NCBI RefSeq assembly: GCF_034702125.1
Contig: NC_085861.1
Coordinates: 55,725,363-55,789,362, forward strand
Length of the DNA: 64,000 nucleotides
Reading direction: 5' to 3'
DNA from: Engraulis encrasicolus
Lineage: Eukaryota > Chordata > Actinopteri > Clupeiformes > Engraulidae
In this document: piece after piece, positions 52,477-61,408 of the stretch
How the letters are laid out: the number at the start of each line of letters is the position of its first letter
How positions within the stretch are numbered: the first letter of the stretch is position 1
Program-made: the position numbers and the translations under genes
The notes under the pieces: model-generated
What the model was told of the DNA's origin: nothing
Database searches by the model: none
The model's input: the letters and a program-made list of their open reading frames with translations, nothing else

Positions 52477-55400
52477 TTCTTTTGCACACTTGTTTGGCAC
52501 CGGGCATTCATTTCAGTACATGTGACACGAAGTGTCTCTATGTACAGTATATGACAAATAAATATTCTCTTATCTTGTAAGATCACCTTTTTACCTAGAA
52601 AGTTGTATGTTCCTGAATTCAAATTAAATGCTTCATGGCCATAAATAATTGAAAATATTCAGCTCATCACTTACAAAGACAATTTTCTGTTTCATGTGTT
52701 AGGCTACAGATATCATCATCGCATTCACACACAATTGTTATTGTTTACATTTGTGGCCTTTACCTTGGTGTAGAAAGAGGTGTGCTGGATCTCTCCATCC
52801 CGATACCATATGATTTCGGCAGCAGGTTTGCCCCCCCTGGCCTGGCAAGTAAGATTGTACGGACTGTGGGCTCTTAGTCGGAGTAACGGTGCTCCCTCCA
52901 CCAATGGTTCTTCTGGTGGGACTACACAATACAATTAAACGACACAGTTTTTTTCTCTCTTATTTACTGTCAATTGCCTTAGTGGATTAATACATATTTT
53001 AGTACCAGCCTAGTGTGCAACTCCCGTCAGCTAATCACAGGAAACTGAGGCTACTATTATCACAATTTAACCACAATTGGACAATAGACGATTGCCTGGT
53101 CTGATGACTCTTGATTTTTGCTGCCACATGTGGACAGTAGGGTCAAAATTTGGTGTCGACACCATGAAAACATGGCACCATCTTGCCTTGTAGCAACATT
53201 TCAGGCCGGTGGTGTTATGGTGTAGGGGAATTTTTCTTGGCACACTTTGGGCCCCTTAGCATTGTTGCAACGCCACAACCCCCTGAGTGTAGTTGCAGGG
53301 GCCAGCTACGTATGACCACCAAAACACAGTAAAAAGACTCAACTTTTTAAGTATTCCATTACAATACAATAGAAAGTAACATTTTGCCTATACCATAAAA
53401 AATCTATTTCAAAGTATATGTTTTCCTAACCTAAGATGGTCAGTCTTGCTTGCTGAGATCGTATTCCTGCTTGTGTGGCTTGACACTCGTAGACGGCATC
53501 GTCTGTCAACTCGGTTGAATGAATTAACAAGCTGTGCTCTCCTAGCGATTGGTCACCTGCCAGGGAATATCTTCTCCAACCTGCAAGACATGCATATACG
53601 GGTACATTATATTATATACAGTAGCCTATATTTCTTTCAAACAGAAAAAAATCAAACACAGAGAGAAGCTAGACCTACTCAACTCCCATAAAAACTTGTA
53701 GGTTTTAAACACATCTCTGCGTTGTGATTGGTTTGCCAATTTCAGGGCATTTTGGCAGTTCACTGCTATATGGATCAAGGCTAGACCAGTCGCAGGTTAA
53801 AAAAAAATTGTCCGCCAGCGGGTGGCGCTAGTTTACTAGGCTATGACTAGATGCCTTTTCCTTGAAATTAGTAAAATATGCTTGTTAAGATTTCATTTTT
53901 TGCAGTGCAGACAATAAAGATGTGATCTTATCTCATCTGATCTTATATTATCATACCAGGCAGATCTCTCTCTCCACCGAGGGCAAGCCCATCTTTGGTC
54001 CACTGCACCATGCCTTCATAGCCAACGATGACACATGGGAGAGTCACCGACTGACCCACCACTACTGTCCTATCTTCTGGCTGCTGAGAGAAGTATGCTG
54101 CATCCGTTGCTGGAACAAATAATATATATTTTTAAAATCTCTAAGTCAAAATGCATTTATATACAATACAACATGTATTTATATAGCACAGTATCACAAC
54201 TATGAAGTTGACTCAAAGTGCTTTCAAAATACACATACATAGGTACCAGTGTTAATTTTGTCAGCTTTTTTTGATTTAGTCTTAGTCTTAGTCTAAATGA
54301 CGAAAATCAATTTTAGTCTTAGTCAATTTTCGTCATTTTAGTAATTTTAGTCAACACTGTACATAATAGAACTTCTCCACACACTGCTTCTCTTTTTAAC
54401 ATATATCATTGACTGTACAGAATAAACCTCTCCGAACACGGCTTCTCTTTTTAACATATATCATATATGCTCCCTTTTCTGTTAGTAATGGAGTGCGACA
54501 AGGAGGGATTTTATCTCCTATATTATTTAATGTCTATATGGATGAACTGTCAGATAAGTTAAATAGAGTACAAACTGGCTGCCTTGTTGGTAACACTGTT
54601 GTTAATCATCTTATGTATGCAGATGATCTTGTTCTGCTATGTCCTTATAGTGCTGGGATGCAGCAGATGCTGAAGGTGTGCTCTCAGTATGGCTCTGATT
54701 ATGACATACAGTATAATGCTAAGAAGAGCAATATCATGATTGTTAGAAGTGCTGGTGATAGGAAATCAACTTTCCCTACCTTCTATCTGTCAGATAGTCC
54801 ACTTGCTGTATGTGAAGAAATAAAGTATCTTGGACATGTCATATCTGATAACTGGACAGATGACAAAGATATTTATAGACAGCGCTGTAAAATGTATGCT
54901 CAAGCAAACATGCTTTTACGTAAGTTTTCTATGTGCTCTGATACTGTGAAGTGTTCCCTGTTTACAACCTACATTACTCCATTGTACACTGCTCAATTAT
55001 GGTCTTGCTTTAAGCAAACAAGTATGCATAGACTCAAGGTAGCATACAATGATGCAATGAGGCTGTTGCTTAGGGTCCCTAGGTGGCACAGTGCTAGTCA
55101 GCTGTTTGTGTCCAATAGAGTGCCAACCTTTGAGGCACTCTTAAGACAGCTGATGTCCAGTTTTATGTATCGCCTGGATAGGTCAGAGAATAGCATAATT
55201 CAGGCTCTAGTCAATCCCACCAAAAGTAGCTACAGATTTACCTCTAGGCTAAGGAGGCATTGGTGCAATAGTCTGTATATTTTTTAAATATGTCCTTCTT
55301 TTTTTGTCTTTTCTTTTTTGTTTTTGTTTTTGTTTTTTTACTATTTATACTGTTTGTATTGAGTATTGAATACTGTATGGTGTGTGATATGGACATGTGT

Positions 55401-58400
55401 CTGCAATAAAGTTTATTATATTGACTGTACAGAATAAACCTTCTTCACACACTGGCTCTCTTTTTCTAAATTTTATTGAACACCGGTGTTAATTTCGTTA
55501 GCTTTTTAAAATTTCGTCTTAGTCTTAGTCACAATGACGAAAATCAATTTTAGTCTTAGTCATATTTTAGTCATTGCCTTCCCAATTTAGTCTTAGTCTT
55601 AGTCTAAATGACGAAAATCAAAAAAGGGCATTGACGAAATATTTTAGTCATACTCATGGTTGACGAAATTAACACTGATAGGTACACACATACAATATAC
55701 ACATTCCCCACATTCACATCCCAACTCTGGAGGCTGCTGTATGCTGTCAATTGTCCAGGCTTCATGTGAGAATACACACACACACAAACACACACACGCA
55801 GTATATAGTGGTGTGCATTGTCACTGTCCTCACAATTCGGTTCGGTTCGATTATGATTCGTGAGGTAAGCATTCGATTCAAATCGATTCAGTCCAATTCT
55901 ACAATGCATTTGTAATTCATGAAAATTCTACCAAGGCAAATTTTTGTCTTGAGGGCATACAAGCAGTGAGATACTGAATTGCAGTCGTTTTGTGTATCAC
56001 TCCAGCAGTTTGTCAGTGCTTTGAAGAGCTTTAATTTACAGTAATTTAAAGTTCATTTCCTCCTGAAATGCCCACGGAAGTAATTGAAACTTGAAAAAAA
56101 ATATGCTGCAACGATAATGGCAACTATAGAATCGAAGCTGAATCATCCATGCCCCGCATCACAATGCATTGTCGAATCAATTATTGTAGACACTATAGCA
56201 CCTTTATCACAACCACACAGCTGACTCAAAGTGCTTCAGTCCACAGAAAAAAATACTGATAATACAAGAAACATTCCCACACATGAGACAAACCATACCA
56301 TTATATAACATTATATTACACTTAGCTAACACTTTTATCCAAAGCAACTGACAGGTTTTGGTTACAGTCCCTGTAACAATGTGGGGTTAGGCACCTTCAA
56401 GGGCACTTCAGCCATGGAGCAAAGTTGGTATTCAAATCTACAACCCTTTGATCTAAAGCATGACCTTAACCATTAGTCCATGGCTACCCCATCACTAACG
56501 TTTAGATATTATCAACAGAGTTAACCGTCTGTATAAACCTTGGTTTGCTGGGTTGTATAGCAGCTGCACAAAATTATGTCAATGAAATCAAATTGATAAA
56601 CAAAAAGAATCAGATCGGCATTCACACTTCAGATGGTAGCATGTAAAGTCATCCCAGGAGACTTACTGTACCTGCTGAGGCAACATCTGATATAAATACT
56701 AACACATGGGGGCCTACATGTGTGAATAATTCAGAGAGCCTAAGTTCCTGGCCACAGAATTTAACTCACACAAAACGAGTGCAATAAACGCATAAAGTGG
56801 ATAACACTATGTTCCAAATTATTATGGAAATGGCATTTTTTCCACTGATTGTCCTAAATAGTGAATGTAAATGACACCTCATCATTTCCCAAGTCATCCA
56901 CCGTTAGGGTACAAAACACATGTTTTTGAATGGGCCTGCCTCCATCTGTGTGTATCTGTTTGTTTTTCTCTTTCAATTGTGGGGGGCTTAGCGAGGCGTC
57001 AGGAGTTCACTTAGTATTGACAGCACACTAACACTTCCCCACCACACGTGGATGCTGCCTAACCTTTGAGTCCCCTGGGCCTTCAAGAGTCTTAGGTCAA
57101 TGGCTCACAGGGGAGAGCCAGTTACAGAGACCTTGGGAACAGGTGAACATTGGAGGCGCCTGCTGGCACGATGGGGCCTGTTTGGCCAGCGTTTGGGGCC
57201 GGTATGCACCACTAAGGTGCGCACAGACTCTTGGCCTTACATGGCCACTATGTGAATGTACTTTGGGGAACGTCCAGGAAGACGCTTGCTAGCGTTAGCT
57301 CTGTGGTCTCAAGGTAAGCTGCACTGTTACACTCCATCCATCACTAGCATCATACATCCCTACCATCAGTCACGTCAAACAAACGCATAAATCTTTTGAG
57401 TTATGAAGTTTAGCTTGGATATAGCTTTTAACTTATTTACAGAGGTGACCTCTCCCTACACCTCCATCCATGGCTGAAGTGCCCTTGAGCAAGGCACCTA
57501 ACCCCACATTGCTCCAAGGACTGTCACCAATACTCTGTAATATTTGTAAGGCGCTTTGGATAAAAAAAAGTCAGCTAAATGTAATGTAATGTAATAAGGT
57601 GATGACATGGCTTATGCTGGCCGATAACAAATGCCAACAGTTGGTTCCACTGCTTCGCTAATGATGCGGTGCCAAACTATACTTGTTTTCTCATGTATGT
57701 GTACGGGTCAAAAAACGTTTTAGTAGTAGCAGACGTCAGGGTAGTGCTACCACAGCTAATGCCACTATTGTATGGCTTATTGTGTGGATTTTTTGTTTTT
57801 AGTGGATTATCTAAGAAGCTTATTCATTGCAGTACTTCAATTAGCAATTACTAATTAATTTTTGGGAATTAGCTGTGGTTGTACCACCTGACCTTTGAGC
57901 CCAAGAAAACGTCATTGACCTGTACATGTACACTTTGTTTTGTATTTTTGTCTGCATGTGTGTGTTTGCTGTATAATAATAGTATAATAATAATACATCG
58001 GTTTTGTATAACGCGTTTCTAGACACTCAAATATGCTTCACAGACCATATAACATGAAAACAAAAATATTAATAGACACTGAAAGACATACAGACTCAAC
58101 AAAAGTATGTTTGCATGTTTTTTCAGGCATCTGTAACAATGGAATATCCCTCTACTAGGATGATTAATGTATAGGCTACATACTATATATATACAGGTAT
58201 ATTATACAGTAATCTAATCTAATCTAGTACAACTGTTTCGTCCCGACCCTTTTCCAAAGTTCTTCATTTGTTATCGTAGGCTATTTTAATGTATTTCTTT
58301 TGAAATGATGGCTCCGCCCACCAAAGCTGCTGGCCGTGTTGGCTGACATGTCCATCCCTTCGTCAGTGTTTTTGTTTGTGCAATAACTTTTAAACGGGTT

Positions 58401-61400
58401 GACGGATATGGACCACATCTTGTGTGCTGATATTATCTATAATAGGCCTACTCTCTATAATAGGCTTTATGTGTCTGGTTTTTATTTTTGTTTCTCTCTG
58501 TACAGTGTCCTTTGGTGTTTTGAAAGGCGCTTTTAAATAAAATGCATCATCATTATTATTATTATTACTCTATAGTGAACATTATTAGCTTTCCGATGCC
58601 AAAGCTGTCAACATGGCAGACTTTCAATATGGTCACAGAGGCATCATTCAATCTTCCACCCGTTCTTATTCTAATCAAGAAGTATTAGAAAGCCTGGTAC
58701 TTCCTCAACCAATTTTTAATAACAAAGCAAATCCCTGCTGATATTGTAAACCACTCTGGATCAACTCCTGTTCTCTTTACAGTTGCTATAGAAATACAAA
58801 TGACTTAGTCCTTTGTTTCCACATCAGCATTGCGCCAGGAGCACCTGCCGCCAGTAGGCAGGCTGTCTGTTCTTTTCAAGCCCCTGTACCCACTACTACC
58901 AATTCAATTAATGGAGCACCCAAAAGAGTGTCTTCCCTCCTATGTCACCCCTAATGTTCTGTGGGATTTCTCTGTCTTAAGGCAAGCACTAAAGAACAAT
59001 CTAGTACTGACAAAAAGTGAGGCACTGCTTGTGTACAGCAGTGGTTCTCAAACTGGGGGTCATGACCCCAGTCACGAAAATATTTGTAGATCCAAAATGG
59101 GGTCCCAGCTCCCAGCGAATCCCACCTCTCCCTACACCTCCATCCATGGCTAAAGTGCCCTTGAGCAAGGCACCTAACCCCACATTGCACTGCAACCAAT
59201 ATCCTGTAAATAACTGTAAGTCACTTTGGATTAAAAAAGTGTCAGCTAAGTGCAATGTAATGCAATGTCATTTTGGGACTTCGAACAGTTCAAGTGTTTA
59301 ACCATTTTAATTTTAACAGAATATCAATCCAAAGTGCCCCCAAGTCTTCCATTTTCCCTACAAAGGTTTTCATCTTATATTATCAGGTCATAGGTAATAA
59401 AATTATTTCTAAGGGCATTTTAGCATTCATGTAAGCTGTTAATTCCACCGTTATTTTCCTTACAGAGTCCTCTAAAGCAGAGGGCTGTGGGGCTGCTGTT
59501 TCTGAACTTTAGAAAGAAGGAAGACTGCATGTCAACCACCAAATTCTCCAGTTAATTGAAATTCAGTGTGCCGTCTAAAACTGTGTGTTTGGTTCTTGAT
59601 TGTGATCTTGATTGTTTCGTGATTGGCTGATTTGGCGAGCACAAACATATGTGATGTTTTACAAATGATGACATCCAATCCTTTCCTTTTGGAATATTAT
59701 TGAGAAAATGACTTTACTCGAAACCAGAAACATAGGTATGAGATAACAGTGTCGTAACACAGTCATGCACGGGTCATAAACCTTATGTCAATGTCATTAA
59801 CATTTTATGACTGTTGTCATTAAGTGACATTCGGTTATGGTAAAGGTAGCCCAAACAATATCAACTCCTTATGACTATAAAGATGTTTCTGACATTGACA
59901 ATTTGTTTATGAATTATCCATGACTGTGTCATGACACTTTTTTGACACTTAGGATTTAGAAGGCCCGGGGCCCCTAGGTTGCAGGTTGCCGTATAGGTCT
60001 CTCGGATAGGAAGGCAAATTCCATAATAACATTTCATAGACGGCCTCATAATTCCAACTCAAGAGTAGTAATATTCAGATTTAAATCTCTACCAGACCCA
60101 GCACACTAAGTTATCAATATTGTTACATTTCTCCAATTATTGTTTTCCCACCCTTTGGCCAAGTGGGGCCTGGCAGGTGGGGGCCCCTAGGCAGCAGCCA
60201 TATCTAACTTGAGCGTTAACCGGCCTTGATAACCTGAGTTATTGGTCTGATTGGTTTCCAGTACATCTCTTCAAGCCAAACTCTATTTTATTTTCTGGTC
60301 ACAGCAGCCACAATATTTGTTTCAATGTGGGCTATTTACATTTCAATTGCTTTGGAGTCTGTAATGCTATCCGACCATGACCAGCTTTTTCATCTCTCTC
60401 TATATTAAAAACAGCCCTGCCCAAAATATTTTATCTCTACAGTCTTTGACAATAGAATATCACATCAAAGTAGTCCAATATCCTGAAGTCAAATATCATA
60501 TAGGCTATCCTGTAGTTTGAGGAGAGTGTGTCGTTCTCAGTTTTTGACAAATGCTCTAACACTTCAAGAAATAATGCAAACTTCAGAACGATTAAATGGG
60601 AAAAAAGTTTACAATTGCAAAATCGTGCAGCCTAAAACTATAGCCTGCAGCCTACAGACCTTAGGATGAACCTCCGGATTTGAGCTGTAGAAGAAAAGTG
60701 ACACGTCCATGAGTTCTGTGCAGCTGCATGGATGTGACAGAATTTTCCCAAGACTAGGAACAGATCTATCCACTGTTTTCAGATAGGCATGCATGTGCCG
60801 TGTTCAGTAGGATAATATACCCAGTTATAGGGCCTATGTTACAAAGGCTCTTTATTGTAATTGACGTGTTTGTTTTATTGACAGCTGACGCACAACACTT
60901 GATAAGCACGTTGGCTCAAAAATCTTTCGAACCATTCGTGGGTGTTCGTATATGAAATAGCTCACTCTAGTCATGTTGGCAGTTCATTTATTGCAAAACG
61001 GCATTGTAATTCTTCGCATGTTTGGGGAGTGTTGAACGTTTAAGATGCCCGTAAGTTGAGGGCGCGTGTTGTGCATGCATTCGCCTGTCCGTTTTCAATA
61101 ACCTCCGATTAACGCGGTCAGAATAGGAATAGCCTACGGTAAAAACAAACCGCGGGGTCGCGTTTATTTTGTAGGCTACTGATGAGCATCCTTTTCCGGA
61201 CAGACCAAACTTCATGTAAAGTCAGATAACAAGCTTTACCGCACACCCATCCGCGTCCGATTTTATGCCTTCAAATCGCAAGATTTGACGCTTAGAGACG
61301 CTGTATACAATACAATAGCCAAAAAAGCCTGTGCTGTTAAGTTAAAATTGTGTTATTGGCTGTCTTACCTGTTCCAATGAGGCAAACGATGAGCCAGAAT

Positions 61401-61408
61401 TTCATCAT
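33986..61408 (-). CDS. kirrel3l: Kirrel3-like Ig-superfamily adhesion protein, complete coding region, 15 exons
   Basis: Kirre/nephrin-family transmembrane adhesion molecule; relatives mediate homophilic cell contacts in synapse targeting, myoblast fusion and slit-diaphragm assembly. Coding exons, 5' to 3' on the minus strand: 61369-61408, 53957-54109, 53431-53580, 52764-52921, 48274-48424, 46932-47037, 45214-45362, 43769-43896, 43283-43409, 42772-42872, 41669-41867, 36869-36976, 36241-36332, 34742-34819, 33986-34546. Sum 2301 bases, 766 residues, all junctions GT-AG with matching phases. Signal peptide [12 protein letters not shown]; Ig1 (exons 2-3), Ig2 (4-5), Ig3 (6-7), Ig4 (8-9), Ig5 (10-11); transmembrane helix around residues 492-516; C terminus QRMQTHV, a PDZ ligand. 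The tail retains a KDPTNGYY-like EPMDGFYNI motif. The KIRREL3 assignment over KIRREL1/2 rests on tail similarity, transmembrane-proximal sequence and the linked st14. Confidence 0.93.
34742..34819 (-). CDS. kirrel3l: kirrel3l exon 14, cytoplasmic
   Basis: 26 codons, phase 0 on both sides. It encodes [20 protein letters not shown] then DRFDVK, an acidic cytoplasmic stretch. Donor AAG|GTAGGT. Confidence 0.82.
35123..35395 (-). repeat. LINE (L2-like) ORF2 C-terminal fragment
   Basis: Minus strand reads [20 protein letters not shown] then [24 protein letters not shown] and [12 protein letters not shown], the conserved end of many vertebrate LINE ORFs. It is 5'-truncated. The same segment occurs at 22040-22700. 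Confidence 0.7.
35672..35912. repeat. Degenerate piggyBac-like MITE
   Basis: ACCCATTTAAGGCACC at the left and CTTAAATGGGTTTAA at the right, with the interior CTAAATATCTCAGCCTCCGA shared with other copies in the window. Confidence 0.6.
36241..36332 (-). CDS. kirrel3l: kirrel3l exon 13, cytoplasmic
   Basis: Phase 1 to phase 0. It encodes [20 protein letters not shown] and [11 protein letters not shown]. The FRVQI segment aligns with the DIRVEIV region just inside the membrane in KIRREL3. Donor ATG|GTGAGT. Confidence 0.85.
36402..36707. repeat. Interspersed repeat shared with 59724-59952
   Basis: Repeated phrases such as TCATAAAATGTTGGACATTG and GACTATGTTATGACACTGT recur in related form at 59724-59952. 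The internal TATGAC motifs partly fold back. It lies in an intron of kirrel3l. Confidence 0.55.
36869..36976 (-). CDS. kirrel3l: kirrel3l exon 12, transmembrane segment
   Basis: Phase 1 in and out. It encodes [17 protein letters not shown] then [19 protein letters not shown]: a single hydrophobic helix followed by basic stop-transfer residues. It aligns with KIRREL3 SVPMAVIIGVAVGAG. Confidence 0.92.
37438..38273. mobile_element. TIR element with GGCTACGTT ends
   Basis: GGCTACGTTTACATAACGG at the left and CTGATCCGAACGTAGCC at the right are inverted. The interior includes ACGCTTATGTACACAG and no transposase. It lies in the 4.7-kb intron between the Ig5 and transmembrane exons. Confidence 0.6.
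38657..39892. mobile_element. hAT element, non-autonomous
   Basis: Begins CAGTGGCGGCTGGTAG and ends AATCGCCTCTG; GTACAGAC duplicated exactly at 38649-38656 and 39893-39900. An (ATT)n run lies at about 38860-38884. No transposase was recognised. Confidence 0.85.
39958..40498. mobile_element. hAT element, intact non-autonomous copy
   Basis: CAGTGTTAATTTTGTCA at the left and TGACGAAATTAACACTG at the right; CTTGCAGC duplicated exactly at 39950-39957 and 40499-40506. Subterminal TTTAGTCTTAGTC repeats. It is the same family as 54247-55677 and gives the empty-site sequence for the LINE nested there. Confidence 0.93.
41669..41867 (-). CDS. kirrel3l: kirrel3l exon 11, Ig5 second part
   Basis: Phase 0 to phase 1. 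It encodes [20 protein letters not shown] and [17 protein letters not shown], with the second Ig5 cysteine in YNCTAWN. It aligns with KIRREL3 DFQTIYNCTAWNSFG. Donor AAAG|GTAATA. Confidence 0.95.
42414..42512. repeat. Near-perfect hairpin, about 47-bp arms
   Basis: TAAAGAAATAGTTTCAGAA and inverted TTCTGAAACTATTTCTTTA enclose ACACAGAACACATTAACACA and its inverted copy, with a TGAA loop at about 42461-42464. Only one or two mismatches. It lies in the intron between the two Ig5 exons. Confidence 0.85.
42772..42872 (-). CDS. kirrel3l: kirrel3l exon 10, Ig5 first part
   Basis: Phase 1 to phase 0. It encodes [20 protein letters not shown] and [14 protein letters not shown]. It aligns with the KIRREL3 PPIISS...QHAL and CFIRSTPPPDRI segments. 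Donor ATC|GTAAGT. Confidence 0.95.
43283..43409 (-). CDS. kirrel3l: kirrel3l exon 9, Ig4 second part
   Basis: Phase 0 to phase 1. It encodes [20 protein letters not shown] and [20 protein letters not shown], with the second Ig4 cysteine in DEGTYTC. It aligns with the KIRREL LKSV...DAGTYTCRAIVPRIG stretch. Confidence 0.95.
43769..43896 (-). CDS. kirrel3l: kirrel3l exon 8, Ig4 first part
   Basis: Phase 1 to phase 0. It encodes [20 protein letters not shown], then [20 protein letters not shown] and SSV. The GNPPLT-WTK motif is diagnostic of Kirrel Ig4. Confidence 0.95.
44191..44498. mobile_element. piggyBac-like TTAA MITE
   Basis: TTAACCCATTTCAGC and inverted GCTAAAATGGGTTAA ends, 308 bases including TTAA. 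The interior is shared with 12619-12926 (TTTGGCGCCTGGAGC, GTTAGAGCTGAAT). Confidence 0.85.
44676..44790. repeat. Interspersed fragment shared with 9840-9965
   Basis: AAAGCAGACACTTGGTTCC, CATGTTTTATGACCA and GGGTGTACAAGC occur in the order seen at 9850-9950. Confidence 0.5.
45214..45362 (-). CDS. kirrel3l: kirrel3l exon 7, Ig3 second part
   Basis: Phase 2 to phase 1. It encodes [40 protein letters not shown] and [21 protein letters not shown] is the Kirrel Ig3 signature. Confidence 0.95.
45469..46190. mobile_element. Foldback transposon
   Basis: CTCCAGGCCACTTTATTAG at the left and CTAATAAAGTGGCCTGGAG at the right, with complementarity running inward through AAGTTGATTTATT and GTTAAACTGTCATG. 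The centre is an additional hairpin at 45925-46067. It lies in the intron between the Ig3 exons. Confidence 0.85.
45925..46067. repeat. Central long hairpin of the foldback element
   Basis: ATTTCCATGCCACGTT and inverted AACGTGGCATGGAAAT; TCACCAGTTTAATTCTAA opposite TTAGAATTAAACTGGTGA; AACCCCATT opposite AATGGGGTT at the loop. Arms of about 70 bases with few mismatches. Confidence 0.85.
46932..47037 (-). CDS. kirrel3l: kirrel3l exon 6, Ig3 first part
   Basis: Phase 1 to phase 2. It encodes [20 protein letters not shown] and [14 protein letters not shown]. It matches the KIRREL PP.V.LS.EPQ.V.EG...F.C.A.A.P...GYRW pattern; the R codon is split across the junction. Confidence 0.94.
47358..47954. 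mobile_element. TIR element
   Basis: CACCGTGTTTCAATAATAAA with TTACCTGAGATGGGTTCAT at the left; ATGAACCCATTTCAGGTAA and TTTATTTTGAAACACGG at the right. An inner inverted pair AGCACTTTGACTTAGGCGCA and TGCGCCGAAGTCGAAGTGCT forms a second stem at 47677-47792. No ORF of note. Confidence 0.75.
48052..48173. repeat. Hairpin repeat
   Basis: CTTGGAAGTGTGTCAGCCT opposite AGGCTGATACACTTCGAAG, and CAGTGATTGGATACTC opposite GAGTATCCAATCACT. About 55-base arms with a few mismatches, 100 bases from the Ig2 exon. Confidence 0.75.
48274..48424 (-). CDS. kirrel3l: kirrel3l exon 5, Ig2 second part
   Basis: Phase 0 to phase 1. It encodes [20 protein letters not shown] and [20 protein letters not shown] then VTLSVQ. 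It aligns with KIRREL3 TLLRDGKRE and CRATNKAIPGGKETSVTI. Confidence 0.94.
49303..50746. mobile_element. DNA transposon with about 220-bp terminal inverted repeats
   Basis: TACAAACCCCAACTCCGATG at the left and CATCGGAGTTGGGGTTTGTA at the right; arms 49303-49520 and 50530-50746 are near-identical when inverted. The interior is AT-rich with no intact transposase. I recognise this end type from fish genomes but cannot assign the superfamily. Confidence 0.88.
50967..51143. mobile_element. Small hAT MITE
   Basis: CAGGGCCCTAAATTA and inverted TAATTTAGAGCCCTG; flanks CTTTCATG and CTCTCGTG resemble an 8-bp duplication with two changes. The interior repeats the AAATGGCTAGTAA motif. Confidence 0.75.
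52396..52474. repeat. (AC)n microsatellite
   Basis: About 39 uninterrupted AC dinucleotides in the intron between the two Ig2 exons; open frames across it are artefacts. Confidence 0.97.
52764..52921 (-). CDS. kirrel3l: kirrel3l exon 4, Ig2 first part
   Basis: Phase 1 to phase 0. It encodes [40 protein letters not shown] then [13 protein letters not shown]. It matches the KIRREL NLTC.A...KPAA.IIW.R.G pattern. Confidence 0.95.
53431..53580 (-). CDS. kirrel3l: kirrel3l exon 3, Ig1 second part
   Basis: Phase 1 in and out. It encodes [40 protein letters not shown] and QQARLTIL. It aligns with KIRREL3 [19 protein letters not shown]. Confidence 0.95.
53957..54109 (-). CDS. kirrel3l: kirrel3l exon 2, Ig1 first part
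   Basis: Phase 1 in and out. It encodes [40 protein letters not shown] and [11 protein letters not shown]. It matches the KIRREL FSQ.P.D..VV.GQ and [11 protein letters not shown] motifs. Confidence 0.95.
54247..55677. mobile_element. hAT element containing a nested LINE fragment
   Basis: CAGTGTTAATTTTGTCAGC at the left and TGACGAAATTAACACTG at the right; ATAGGTAC duplicated exactly at 54239-54246 and 55678-55685. It is the same family as 39958-40498 but split by LINE sequence at 54465-55420. It lies in the first kirrel3l intron. Confidence 0.93.
54465..55420 (+). mobile_element. Non-LTR retrotransposon (LINE) 3' fragment
   Basis: Open from 54466 to the stop ending at 55287. It includes [20 protein letters not shown], the catalytic YADD in [15 protein letters not shown] and KYLGHVISD, then the thumb/connection region ([27 protein letters not shown]). 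It begins partway into the reverse-transcriptase palm, so it is 5'-truncated. The 3' tail holds AATAAA before TTTATTATA. The sequence resembles I/Nimb-like fish LINEs, but the clade is not certain. Its frame is still intact, suggesting a fairly recent insertion. Confidence 0.85.
55686..61368 (-). other. Remainder of the first kirrel3l intron
   Basis: Holds three copies of a short interspersed repeat at about 56320-56475 (minus), 57446-57595 and 59120-59270 (plus). These share TGCCCTTGAGCAAGGCACC and end in GCTAAATGTAATG-type repeats. A solo hAT-type end CAGTGGTTCTCAAACTGGGG lies at 59039, and the 59724-59952 fragment matches 36402-36707. No further exon of kirrel3l was recognised. Confidence 0.5.
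61369..61408 (-). CDS. kirrel3l: kirrel3l exon 1, signal peptide
   Basis: ATG at 61408-61406 gives [13 protein letters not shown] and ends G|GTAAGA in phase 1, which joins in frame to [10 protein letters not shown] of exon 2. The hydrophobic WLIVCLIG core is a short but plausible signal-peptide h-region. A second ATG follows immediately, so the start is either Met1 or Met2. Upstream non-coding exons cannot be excluded. Confidence 0.8.

Noticed and set aside
52288..52622. ORFs across the AC repeat
   Set aside because: Translation of a microsatellite in a kirrel3-like intron; no splice or domain support.
57241..57320. Possible extra exon ending CTCAAGGTAAGC in the first kirrel3-like intron
   Set aside because: It is on the plus strand, opposite to the gene, with no open frame or acceptor; the donor-like motif is isolated.
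58830..59153. 107-codon plus-strand ORF as a possible gene
   Set aside because: No domain, no splice context, and it runs into a solo hAT end and a short interspersed repeat.
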